A stretch of 64,000 nucleotides of DNA from an uncultured Clostridia bacterium (GTDB lineage Bacteria; Bacillota; Clostridia; Oscillospirales; Ruminococcaceae). The position numbers and the translations under genes are program-made. The stretch covers positions 62,001 to 126,000 of the forward strand of contig CANQNK010000002.1 of assembly GCA_947625195.1 (NCBI GenBank), read 5' to 3'. Of the stretch, positions 27,433 to 37,000 are shown piece after piece (the stretch's first letter is position 1; each line of letters opens with the position of its first letter). The notes beneath the pieces are model-generated. The model saw only the letters and a program-made list of their open reading frames with translations. It was not told where the DNA came from and searched no databases.

Positions 27433-27609
27433 TCAGAACATATTTGAAAAGTCCTCAACCATACTTCCTATAGCTTTCATAGCTTTTCCTGCGCCTGATT
27501 TAAGCTTTCTCTTGTCCTTGCTGCTTGCACAGCACAGAGCGTATGTCGCTGCGCCGACGACCATTCCGACGCTTACGCCCTTTGCTAATGATGTGATTTT
27601 TACACTCAT
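27433..27609 (-). CDS. Small glycine-rich membrane protein
   Basis: 58 residues from MSVKITSLAKG. One hydrophobic, glycine and alanine-rich segment (GVSVGMVVGAATYALCCA) followed by a lysine-rich amphipathic part, in the style of YtxH or other glycine-zipper proteins. The start was set by GGAGG about 8 bases upstream; an in-frame ATG 13 codons earlier has no such site. Its function is unknown. It has its own predicted promoter and shares a terminator with the his operon. Confidence 0.7.
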   Translation of the reverse strand: MSVKITSLAKGVSVGMVVGAATYALCCASSKDKRKLKSGAGKAMKAIGSMVEDFSNMF

Positions 27610-27637
27610 AATAATTACCTCCATTGATTTTGATATT

Positions 27638-27667
27638 ATTATCCGCATACAGAGAAAAACTATTCAA
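27638..27667 (-). promoter_or_regulatory. Probable promoter of the small membrane protein
   Basis: Minus strand TTGAAT and GATAAT with an 18-base spacer, about 30 bases before the gene; it is divergent from the pdxK-like promoter. Confidence 0.5.
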
Positions 27668-27673
27668 AAAATG

Positions 27674-27702
27674 TTGTTTATTATGAAAAAATATGATATA
27701 CT
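27674..27702 (+). promoter_or_regulatory. SigA-type promoter for the pyridoxamine kinase gene
   Basis: TTGTTT (27674-27679), 17 bases, TATACT (27697-27702), 30 bases before the start codon. Confidence 0.65.
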
Positions 27703-27732
27703 TATTAAAGCTTAAAAACTTGGAGAAAAGAT

Positions 27733-28590
27733 ATGAACGACATAAAAAAGGTTTGCGCAATTAACGATATTTCCGGTGTGGGAAGATGTTCGCTGACGGT
27801 CATAATTCCCGTGCTTTCGTATATGGGAATACAGGTGTGTCCGGTGCCGACGGCGGTATTTTCGGCACACACCGGGTATAAGGAATTCATCAAAAAGGAT
27901 CTGACCGATTATTTAGGTCCGGCACTTGAGCATTATAAAAGGCTTGGCGTCAAGTTTGACTGTGTTTACAGCGGATTTTTGGGAAGCGAGGAGCAGATAG
28001 ATCACGTTCTTGATTTTCTGATAAGCTTTCCCGGTTCTCTAAAGCTGGTAGATCCTGTTATGGGAGATAACGGCAAGCCGTATAAGACGGTAACATATAA
28101 GCATATTATGCGAATGTCTGACCTTGTAAAGGAAGCGGATATAATCACGCCGAATTTAACCGAGGCGGCTATTTTGCTTGGAGAAAAATTCCCGGAGACC
28201 TCAATTTCAATTGAAACTGTAAAAAGCTGGGCGAAAAGACTGTCAGAACTGGGTCCTGACAGGATTGTTATAACTAGTGTTGCGCTTTCTGACAAAACGC
28301 TTTGCAACATAGGCTATGACAAAGAGCACAACAGCTTCTGGAGTGTTCCCTGCCGGTATGTTCCGGCGCATTATTCGGGCAGCGGCGATATGTTTGCAAG
28401 TATTCTGGCAGGAGGACTGTTAAAGGGCGAAAGTTTAAAAGATGCGGTATGCCGAGCAACAGGCTTTACGGAGCTTGCGATAAAAACAACTTATGAGTGT
28501 AAAAATGAACCGCTTGACGGAATATTGCTAGAAAACTGTTTAGGCGAGCTTTACGATGAGAATACGCCTAACAGGTGTATAGAGCTTTAG
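27733..28590 (+). CDS. Pyridoxamine/pyridoxal kinase (PdxY/PdxK family)
   Basis: Ribokinase-fold kinase of vitamin B6 salvage, forming PLP or PMP. 285 residues. AINDISGVGRCSLTVIIPVL opens the protein (the family GxGRCS substrate motif), PVPTAVFSAHTGY is near residue 40, DPVMGDNGKPY near 113 and TPNLTEAAILLGE near 141, and the C-terminal anion hole with catalytic Asp is in HYSGSGDMFASILAGGLL near 214. GGAG precedes the ATG. The substrate preference between pyridoxal and pyridoxamine cannot be told. Confidence 0.9.
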   Translation: MNDIKKVCAINDISGVGRCSLTVIIPVLSYMGIQVCPVPTAVFSAHTGYKEFIKKDLTDYLGPALEHYKRLGVKFDCVYSGFLGSEEQIDHVLDFLISFPGSLKLVDPVMGDNGKPYKTVTYKHIMRMSDLVKEADIITPNLTEAAILLGEKFPETSISIETVKSWAKRLSELGPDRIVITSVALSDKTLCNIGYDKEHNSFWSVPCRYVPAHYSGSGDMFASILAGGLLKGESLKDAVCRATGFTELAIKTTYECKNEPLDGILLENCLGELYDENTPNRCIEL

Positions 28591-28600
28591 GAGGGCGACA

Positions 28601-29365
28601 ATGTTTCAGAATAAATATGAAATAATAAAAAAGAAAATGCTTTCTTACGATATTGTTGATTTTACGGTGAAAAGTAAGGAAATTTCAAATGCCGCGGCTG
28701 CCGGTCAGTTTGTGCATATAAGCGCACCAGGATTTTTTCTGCGCCGCCCTATTTCTATCTGTGAAATAAACAAAGCTGACGGCACGATGAGAATAGTTTT
28801 TCAGATAAGAGGGAAAGGAACAGACGCTCTTTCAAAACTTGCCGAGGGCGAAGTTCTTGATATCTTAGGTCCTTTGGGACACGGTTTTACGGTAGACAAA
28901 AGCTTTAATTCCGTCATGCTTGTAGGAGGCGGTATAGGAACTCCGCCAATGCTTGAACTTGCAAAATTGTACGGGGATAAGGCGAGGGTTATCACAGGAT
29001 TCAAGACAAAAGAGCTTGCCATTTTAAGCGGTGATTTTAAATATACGGGTGCGCAGCTTTTTGAGTGTACGGACGACGGAAGTCTGGGCAGAAAGGGTTT
29101 TGTCACCGATGAGCTTAGAGAACAGATAAAAATAAAAAAGCCCGATATGGTATTTGCCTGCGGTCCTTTGGTGATGCTCAGGGGCGTAAAGCAGATGTGT
29201 GAGGCGAATAATGTTTTGTGTGAGATTTCCCTTGAGGAGAGAATGGCGTGCGGAGTTGGTGCGTGCCTTGGCTGTGCTGTTAAGCTTGACAAAGGAGAAG
29301 GAGAGTTTTACGGACATGTCTGCAAGGACGGCCCTGTATTTTCCGCAAAGGAGGTTGTGTTCTGA
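28601..29365 (+). CDS. pyrK: Dihydroorotate dehydrogenase electron-transfer subunit
   Basis: FAD and 2Fe-2S subunit passing electrons from PyrD to NAD. 254 residues. FAD-binding FLRRPISICEI near residue 45, NAD-binding VGGGIGTPPMLELAKLY near 108, and the C-terminal cluster ligands in ACGVGACLGCAVKL with a fourth Cys in HVCKDGPVF. It overlaps the pyrD start (TGATG). Confidence 0.96.
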   Translation: MFQNKYEIIKKKMLSYDIVDFTVKSKEISNAAAAGQFVHISAPGFFLRRPISICEINKADGTMRIVFQIRGKGTDALSKLAEGEVLDILGPLGHGFTVDKSFNSVMLVGGGIGTPPMLELAKLYGDKARVITGFKTKELAILSGDFKYTGAQLFECTDDGSLGRKGFVTDELREQIKIKKPDMVFACGPLVMLRGVKQMCEANNVLCEISLEERMACGVGACLGCAVKLDKGEGEFYGHVCKDGPVFSAKEVVF

Positions 29366-30276
29366 TGGCAAAGCTGGGCGTAAATTTTTTAGGTATCAGT
29401 TTTAAAAACCCGATTGTTACCGCATCGGGTGCTTACGGATACGGAAGAGAGTATGAAAGTCTTTATCCTCTGAGCCGTCTAGGCGGAATATCAACAAAGG
29501 GAACGACTATAAAAGTAAAGGACGGAAATCCTCCGCCGCGAATAGCAGAGACGCCTATGGGAATGCTAAACTCCGTCGGACTTCAAAATGGCGGCATAGA
29601 TAAGTTTTTAAATTACGAGCTGCCTAATCTTATGACAAAGGACATAAGGATAATTGCGAATATTGCAGGCTCAACTGTTGAAGAGTGCGCTTTACTTGCA
29701 AGCAGGCTCAACGGTACGGCTGTCGATATGATAGAGCTTAACATATCCTGCCCGAATGTAAAGCATGGCGGAGCGGCATTCGGAACAGACGCTAAAATTG
29801 CGGGAGAGGTGACCCGTGCGGTGAAGGACGCTGCATCGCTTCCGCTGATGGTAAAGCTTTCGCCTAATGTTACAAGCATTACCAAAATTGCAAAGAGCGT
29901 CGAGGCAAACGGCGCGGACGCCGTTTCACTTATAAACACGCTGCTGGGAATGAGGATCGATGTTAGTACACGCCGTCCTGTGCTAAAAAATAACGTTGGC
30001 GGACTTTCCGGCCCTGCGGTTTTGCCGATAGCGGTCAGAATGGTATGGCAGGTATCAAACGCAGTAAAAATACCCGTTTGCGGCATGGGCGGAATATCCT
30101 GTGGTGAAGACGCTATTGAAATGATGATGGCAGGCGCGTCTCTTTTGCAGGTAGGAGCGGCTATATTCAACGACGCATATGCGCCTGTAAGGATTGTTGA
30201 TGAAATGAACGAGTGGTGCGACAAAAACGGCGTTTTGGACATAAACGAGATTATAGGAACAGTAAGGCCGTGGTAG
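29365..30276 (+). CDS. pyrD: Dihydroorotate dehydrogenase, class 1B
   Basis: FMN enzyme oxidising dihydroorotate to orotate. 303 residues. TASGAYGYGREYESL near residue 15, STKGTTIKVKDGNPPPR near 43, ELNISCPNVKHGG with the class 1 catalytic Cys near 130, and FMN-binding GMGGISCGEDAIEMMMAGAS near 235. The pyrK partner makes it NAD-linked class 1B. pyrB is at 49.2 kb in a different unit. Confidence 0.96.
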   Translation: MAKLGVNFLGISFKNPIVTASGAYGYGREYESLYPLSRLGGISTKGTTIKVKDGNPPPRIAETPMGMLNSVGLQNGGIDKFLNYELPNLMTKDIRIIANIAGSTVEECALLASRLNGTAVDMIELNISCPNVKHGGAAFGTDAKIAGEVTRAVKDAASLPLMVKLSPNVTSITKIAKSVEANGADAVSLINTLLGMRIDVSTRRPVLKNNVGGLSGPAVLPIAVRMVWQVSNAVKIPVCGMGGISCGEDAIEMMMAGASLLQVGAAIFNDAYAPVRIVDEMNEWCDKNGVLDINEIIGTVRPW

Positions 30277-30293
30277 ATTTTTAGAGTGATAAG

Positions 30294-30324
30294 CGCTTTG
30301 TGAGAATTTCTTGCAGAGCGTTTT
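30294..30324 (+). terminator. Weak terminator after pyrD
   Basis: CGCTTTGT and GCAGAGCG pair over 8 bp (two G-U) around an 11-base loop, then TTTT. The stem is modest. Confidence 0.5.
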
Positions 30325-30375
30325 GTATAAATGCTGAAAATGCTCCAAGAATGTTCTTTACAAAGGAGTGTTTTT

Positions 30376-30609
30376 ATGAAGGATAAACTTAGAAATCGTC
30401 TTACTGTATCTCTTGCGGTTGCGTTTGCGGTAACCGTTTTGCTTTCGCCGAAGACAACGGAGCAGTCTTTTTTGTTTCCCGAGCTTACGGCGTTTCCGTC
30501 AATTGCATTTGAAAAGAAAAACAAGGACCATGAAGAAAAAAACGAAATCAGATGCAGGTTTTTCGTATTTGAATTTATAAGGGATATTTTTTGGACTGAT
30601 AACGATTGA
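30376..30609 (+). CDS. Small hypothetical protein with N-terminal hydrophobic segment
   Basis: 77 residues. A positively charged start (MKDKLRNR) is followed by one hydrophobic stretch (LTVSLAVAFAVTVLLS), like a signal anchor, then a charged tail ending in FIRDIFWTDND. AAAGGAG lies 8 bases before the ATG, which supports this start over an in-frame ATG 15 codons upstream. No family is recognised. It stands alone between pyrD and addB. Confidence 0.6.
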   Translation: MKDKLRNRLTVSLAVAFAVTVLLSPKTTEQSFLFPELTAFPSIAFEKKNKDHEEKNEIRCRFFVFEFIRDIFWTDND

Positions 30610-30634
30610 CGGATTATTTGTTTTGATGTATACT
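30606..30634 (+). promoter_or_regulatory. SigA-type promoter for addBA
   Basis: TTGACG (30606-30611), 17 bases, TATACT (30629-30634), 27 bases before the addB GTG. It overlaps the stop codon of the preceding small gene. Confidence 0.75.
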
Positions 30635-30660
30635 AAATAAAATTATAAGGGGGCGGTCGT

Positions 30661-33600
30661 GTGCTGAAGCTTATTATAGGCGGGGTGAACAGCAGCAAGA
30701 ACGATATACTCACATCAGATGTTATCAGTGAAACAAGCAAGCACGGAGATGTTTTGGTAATAGTGCCGGATCAGTATTCATTTGAATATGACAAAGAGCT
30801 TTACTCGGCGCTGGGAGCAAAGGCATTTAATTCAATAGATGTTATAGCCTTTAACAGACTTTGTGAAAAAATACTTAAGCTTTACGGGAATCAAAGCGGA
30901 GATTTTACCGACGCCAATACGCGGCTTATCTGTATGTTTTGTGCAATTTCAAATTATAAGAAAGAGGGCGGCGCAGTATATTATAAAAAGGCGCTGTCTA
31001 AGATCGGCTTTTGTTCGGACATGCTTGAGCTTATAGACGACCTGAAGCTGTCGGGCATAGATGCGCCAAAGCTGAGAGAAGCGGGGATTTCGGCGGGCGG
31101 AACTCTTTGCGACAAGACAGAAGACATTGCAAAAATATCTGAGCTTTACTCGGATGAGCTTGAAAAGCGCGGACTTAAAGATAACTCCACTCTTGTAAAC
31201 GAGGCGGTAAAGGCGTCAAGAATAAGCGGATATTTTAAGAATAAAGCCGTTTTTATTCACGAGTTTTCTGATTTTTCTTATGATGAATACGGGCTTATAT
31301 CGGTTATTTTAAGTCAGGCAAAAAGCCTTACGGTATCTCTTATCGGGGATAATTCTGATCCCGTCTCAGGAATATCGCCTTTTATAACTACGGTAAAAAC
31401 AAAGTCTTTACTTACCTCTGCAGCAAGGAGTATGGGGCACGAGGTAATCACCGTAAATGCGGATGAAAGCCGTTTTGAAAGCGGAGCCGTTAAGCATATT
31501 TCAGAGAATATTTTCCGTGCCGGCAGAGCAGCTTTTGACGGTGCAAACGATGGCGTTGAGATAGTGTGCGCTAAAACTCCTTATGAAGAGATAGAGTATG
31601 CGGCAGCCAGAATAAGAGAGCTTGCAAGCCTTGGCTTTTCTTACAAAGATATGGCTGTCATAACAAGAAACACGGACGAGTATTCACCTATAATAGAAAG
31701 CGTTTTTGAGAGATATGACATACCGTTTTTTGCAGACGTAAGGCAAAGCATTTTTACATCACCGCTCACTGTGTATGTTTTAAGCGTGTTTGACTGTATA
31801 ATGACAAGGGAATACCGCACTGAAAATGTTCTCAGGTACATAAAGTCGCCGCTTTCAAGGATAGACGAAAACGATGTTGCCGCTCTGGAGGAATATGTTA
31901 TTAAGTGGGGAGTTGACAGGGAGCTTTGGGAAAAGGACTTTACCGGTGCCGTTGAGGAAACCGCAGAGGAGCTTAATAGAATAAATGAAATCAGAAAAAG
32001 AGTTATAGTACCTCTTGACAAGTTCAAGAGAAGCGCCAGCGACAAGACCGCAGATGAAATATGCGTAGCTTTAAATGAGCTTTTAAACGATATAAGGCTT
32101 TCTGATAAAACATTCAGCGTTATAGCAAGATGCTCAGAAAGCGACGACAGCGAGCTTGTTAAGATATCCCGTGGCTTCAAGCAGATATGGACGTTGTTTT
32201 TGTCGGCGATAAACTCGATCTATCAGAATATGAAGGGCGAAAAGATAACTCTTAAACGTTTTTGTGAGCTTATCAGAACACTTTTAACTACGACAACAAT
32301 ATCAAATCCTCCGCAGTCGCTGGATGCTGTATGCGTGGTAAACGCGCAGCATTCAAGGCTGGGAAAAATGAAAATATGCTTTGTTGTGGGATTAAACGAC
32401 GGGCTTTTCCCGTCTGCGCAGCACTCGAAGTCGCTTATTACCGATAAGGAAAGGGAGCGGCTTAAGGAAGCGGGCGCATCTTTAGCAAACGGAGTATCCG
32501 CACGTCTTGACGTGGAGCGGCTTATAACTTACATTGCGCTTTCCACTCCTTCGTCAGGTCTGATTGCAAGCTACTGTTTGAATGACATCGACGGCACGGC
32601 AAGGAGGCCGTCTTCAGTAATAAGCGATTTGCTCTCAATGCTCGGGAAAAACGCGCTTGTGTATGCAGATGAAATGCCTGCGTCCTTTTACTGTAAGAGT
32701 GAAAAAAGTGCTTTTTTTAAGTATTTTGACTATCTTACAAAGGACCGTGCTAAGGCAAAGACGGTGCGCAGAGAGCTTGTGAAAATTCCCGCACTTTGCG
32801 AAAAGCTTAAATATTACGACTCGCTTGAAGAACCCGGCACGCACAAAATATCGGAAAAAACCGCAGAAAAGACCTTCTTTGCAAAGGAGATGAATCTTTC
32901 AGCGACCAGAGTGGAGGACTATTACAAATGTCCGTTTTATTACTTTTGCAAAACCGGCTTGAAGCTTTACCCTATAAGAAAAATTGAGATTACGTCTGCG
33001 GCCAGGGGAAGTCTTATACACTTTTGCCTTCAGGAGCTTTTGTGTGTGCAAAAAGACGGCAAGACCTTTTTCAGAGACGATTTTGAAGGACTTACCGATC
33101 GGGAGATAAAACGTAAAATACACATTCTTTGCACAGACTATACAAACAGGTGCTTAGGAGGAGACTTTGCAAAAACAACGCGCTTTTACACGTCTCTGGC
33201 GCGGTTGGAGGAATCTGTTTTTTATATAGTTGAAAATATAATTTCCGAGCTTAAAAAGTCGCTTTTCAGGCCGTGTGCTTTTGAATATGATCTGACAAAA
33301 GAAAACGGAGAAAGCCTGCTTAAAATCAAGGTCAGGGAGGGCGTAAGTATAAACATACGCGGAAAGATAGACCGAGTAGATGTTTACGACACTGATGATG
33401 AGAGATACATAAGGATAATCGACTATAAGACTAGAGAAAAAAAGTTAAGGCTTGAGGATCTTTATCACGGTCTGAATTTGCAGATGATTATTTACCTTCT
33501 TGCGGTTATTTCAAGCGACAACGAAATAACTGCTGGTAAAAATCCTTATCCCGCAGGAATTTTATATATGCCGGCAAAGCAAGTTGAAAATTGCCTTGAG

Positions 33601-34053
33601 AGGACGGCTATAAACGATCTTAAAGAGGAGCTTGAAGCAAAGCTTAACGAGCAGCGTGAAAAGGAGTTTAAGCGCGAAGGACTTTTGGTGGATAATGTTG
33701 TGTCAATATCGGCAATGGATCAGAGCTTCAGCGGTTTGTATGCGCCCGTAAAGCTTAACAAGGACGGCGGCTATAATAACACGCGGATTAAGCCTATGGA
33801 CAAAAAGCTTTTTGAAGCGCTTGAGGATTTTGTCAAGGATAAGATCGTTTCTATGGGCAATAGTTTAGCAAACGGAAAAATAGAGGCAAAGCCTGTGAGG
33901 GTGGCAGAAATTACGTCCTGTAAATACTGCGATTACTGGTCGGTGTGCGGCAATTACAACGACAATAATATGAAAATTGTAATGCCGGCAGATGCGAAGA
34001 CGCTTATGAGTGAGCTTGAGAAAAGAGCAAAGAGGGGTGAAGATGATGACTGA
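30661..34053 (+). CDS. addB: ATP-dependent helicase/nuclease subunit B
   Basis: Nuclease and Chi-recognition subunit of AddAB, which resects double-strand breaks for RecA. 1130 residues, normal length. The C-terminal nuclease domain has RIIDYKTREKKL, and four Fe-S cysteines bracket it: one in YYKCPFYYFCK (near 760) and three in SCKYCDYWSVCG (near 1088). The N-terminal Walker A, usually GxxxxGKT, reads GGVNSSKN and so lacks the invariant Gly and Ser/Thr; nucleotide binding there is doubtful. The start is GTG, with GGGGG-type SD just upstream. It overlaps addA. Confidence 0.94.
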   Translation: MLKLIIGGVNSSKNDILTSDVISETSKHGDVLVIVPDQYSFEYDKELYSALGAKAFNSIDVIAFNRLCEKILKLYGNQSGDFTDANTRLICMFCAISNYKKEGGAVYYKKALSKIGFCSDMLELIDDLKLSGIDAPKLREAGISAGGTLCDKTEDIAKISELYSDELEKRGLKDNSTLVNEAVKASRISGYFKNKAVFIHEFSDFSYDEYGLISVILSQAKSLTVSLIGDNSDPVSGISPFITTVKTKSLLTSAARSMGHEVITVNADESRFESGAVKHISENIFRAGRAAFDGANDGVEIVCAKTPYEEIEYAAARIRELASLGFSYKDMAVITRNTDEYSPIIESVFERYDIPFFADVRQSIFTSPLTVYVLSVFDCIMTREYRTENVLRYIKSPLSRIDENDVAALEEYVIKWGVDRELWEKDFTGAVEETAEELNRINEIRKRVIVPLDKFKRSASDKTADEICVALNELLNDIRLSDKTFSVIARCSESDDSELVKISRGFKQIWTLFLSAINSIYQNMKGEKITLKRFCELIRTLLTTTTISNPPQSLDAVCVVNAQHSRLGKMKICFVVGLNDGLFPSAQHSKSLITDKERERLKEAGASLANGVSARLDVERLITYIALSTPSSGLIASYCLNDIDGTARRPSSVISDLLSMLGKNALVYADEMPASFYCKSEKSAFFKYFDYLTKDRAKAKTVRRELVKIPALCEKLKYYDSLEEPGTHKISEKTAEKTFFAKEMNLSATRVEDYYKCPFYYFCKTGLKLYPIRKIEITSAARGSLIHFCLQELLCVQKDGKTFFRDDFEGLTDREIKRKIHILCTDYTNRCLGGDFAKTTRFYTSLARLEESVFYIVENIISELKKSLFRPCAFEYDLTKENGESLLKIKVREGVSINIRGKIDRVDVYDTDDERYIRIIDYKTREKKLRLEDLYHGLNLQMIIYLLAVISSDNEITAGKNPYPAGILYMPAKQVENCLERTAINDLKEELEAKLNEQREKEFKREGLLVDNVVSISAMDQSFSGLYAPVKLNKDGGYNNTRIKPMDKKLFEALEDFVKDKIVSMGNSLANGKIEAKPVRVAEITSCKYCDYWSVCGNYNDNNMKIVMPADAKTLMSELEKRAKRGEDDD

Positions 34054-37000
34054 ATGGACTGATGACCAAAAAAGAGCTATTGAGGCGCGCGGCAGGGGAA
34101 TAATAGTGTCTGCTGCGGCGGGCAGCGGAAAGACGGCCGTTTTGGTTGAGCGCACGGTCAGAATGCTTTGTAATGAGGAGGAGAAAATACCTGCGGACAG
34201 GCTTTTGGCGGTTACGTTTACAAAGGACGCCGCCTCGCAGATGAAGGAAAAGCTATCAGCGGCTCTTGAAAAAAGGCTCACGGAAGATCCTGATAACGAG
34301 TGGCTCATTTCCCAGCGCGCAAAGCTTTCTCTTGCCACGGTAACTACAATAAACAGCTTTTGCTATGATCTTGTAAGAAATCACATACATGAGTTCGATT
34401 TTGAAAGCGGAGTGACTATCTGTGACGAAAACGATGACAAGACGATACTGGACGAGTGTGTTTCAAAGACGGTGAATGAGTTTTACGAAAGCGATCCGGA
34501 CGCTATGGAGTTTTTGTACAATGCTGTCTGCTCTTCGTCAGACGACTCAGGCATAATTGACGCTGTATTGGAGCTGCACAGATTCTTTTTGTCTATCCCG
34601 TTTAAGGAGGAGTGGATAGAAACTCAGCGGCAGATATACAGAACGCCGGAGTTTTTTGCAAGTCTTGCCGAAAAAAAACGAGCAGACATAATATCAAAGC
34701 TTGAATATTTAATTGAGCAGTTAAATGGACTTATGCAAAAGGCAAAGCTTTTGCGGTTTACAACCGGACCGCGTGAGGTATTAAGTAGCGATTGCCGCGT
34801 AATCAGTGAAATAATTTCGGATAACAGCATAAAAACGCTTGATGAGCTTCGCAGCAGAATCAGTGAAACCAAGTTTGCTACCTTTCGGGGGCTTAGTGCA
34901 CAAAAGGGAAAGGAATACCCGTCTGAGTTTATGCTTGAAAAGGCGGCGTGCGCTGCGATAAAAGCCTCCCGCGACGAAATCAAGGGACAGTTTTGTGACC
35001 TTTTAAAAACGATAACCGCAACCAAAGAGCAGACAAAGCGCGATATACAAATATGCTCAAGAATTTTTGAAGAGCTTATTAAGATTGAGGCTGGTCTTTG
35101 CAAAAACATACATAATGCCAAGGTGTCAAGAAACGTTTTGTCCTTTTCCGATGTTGAGCATATGGCGGTAGAACTGCTTTTGTACGATAGAAACACGCGC
35201 ACACCGCTTTGTGAGGAACTGGTGAGAAACGAGTACTACAAGGTGATTTTGATTGACGAGTTTCAGGATGTGAACAATATGCAGGATCTTATTTTCAAGG
35301 CATTATCGCAGACAGACGATTTGAGCATTATAGGAAAAAATGTGTTTGTAGTAGGTGATATGAAGCAGTCTATATACAGATTCCGACTGTCAAATCCAAA
35401 GCTTTTTGACAGTGTCAGAAGGTGCGCTGACGACAGTGACAGCGTTCAGGAAATAGATCTTTTACAAAACTTCAGAAGCCGAAGCACTGTGATAGATGCG
35501 GTAAACTACTTTTTTAAAAGCCTTATGACATACGACCTAAGCGAGATCGATTATACAAACCAGAATGAAAGGCTTATTTTCGGAGCATCTTATGACAAAA
35601 GCCTCGACTGTCCGGTAGAGGTCGATATAATTACCGAGGAGGAAAAGCTGCCTGCATATCTCGGCTTTGACAACGAGCATCTTGCCGTTGCAGACAGAAT
35701 CTCACAGCTGCTTAGCGAAGGAACTCAGGTTGAGGAAGACGGCAGAATAAGAAGCTGTGTTCCAGGAGATTTTTGCATACTCACAAGAACGCACACACCG
35801 CACAAAAGTATAGCAAAAGCGCTTGAGTACGTAGGGATAAGGTCATCGTATGAAAGCTCTGACGGCTATCTTAAATCAAGAGAAATATCTGTTATACTGA
35901 ATCTTTTGAGGGTGATAGACAATCCGCTTTCAGACATACCGCTTTTAAGTGTTATGCTTTCGCCGATTATGATGTTTTCACCCGATGAAGCGGCTCAGAT
36001 AAGGAATTTGAACAAAAGTCTTAAGCTTTACCAGAATTTGATTTCGTTTGAAAAAATAGAAAAGCTTTCAAGCGCCTTGTGCAGAAAGGCAAAAGAGGCA
36101 AACGAGCTTATAAAGGAATTTCGGTTCTTGTCGGCAAGTCTCACCACAGAACGCCTTATCAGAAAGATTTATGACCGCACAAATTACTATGCCATTGCTT
36201 CTACCTATAAAGATGCCGCAAGACGGGAAAACCTCACACTGCTTTTGCGATATGCAAGCTCATATGATAAGGCATCGGGAAAAGGACTGAGCGGATTTTT
36301 AAGATACATAAACTCTGTGTTTGAAAACGGAAATGACTTTAAGCGTATGGAGCGCAGCAAAAACGACTCCGATGCCGTTACTGTTACAACAATGCACTCG
36401 TCTAAGGGGCTTGAATACCCGTTTGTATTTCTTTGCGACATTGATAAGAAGATGAATATAAAAGACACGAGCAAGGGGATTATAGTCAGCGACAGGTTGG
36501 GAGTATCCTTTGTTTATAAGGATAAGGAGCGTCACTTAAAATCAACGCCTCAGCATTACGAGGCGCTTAAGGAAAACTACATAAACGAAAGTATAGCCGA
36601 GGAGATACGCATACTTTACGTTGCAATGACCAGAGCAAAGGAGCGGCTTTTTCTGCCGATATACTTGAAAAAGGACAACCTTTCTAAGCTTAAAAGGCTC
36701 GCAATGACTCTGACAAATACCGGCTTTATTTCCGAAAATATTTTAAGAGCAGTTGACGGAATGTTTCGCTGGATAGTTTTGCCGCTGCTTTTAAGCGAGG
36801 ATATGACAGAACTCAGAGCATTGAGCGAAGCGGATTTCAGCAGTATCCCATATTTTAATAACGAAGTGCGCTTTGCGCAAAGAGTTGTTAATATGAGCCA
36901 GCTACCTCAGAGGGCGCAAATTTGTGAAGAGTCAAATGAAGAAAAAGAGTGTGACGATGAGTTTGATCTTTACTCCGAATACGATCTAACGCTTTCAAAA

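Noticed and set aside
29613..30524. Minus-strand frame of 303 codons opposite pyrD
   Set aside because: Shadow of the well-conserved pyrD; the product shows no family features and no RBS.
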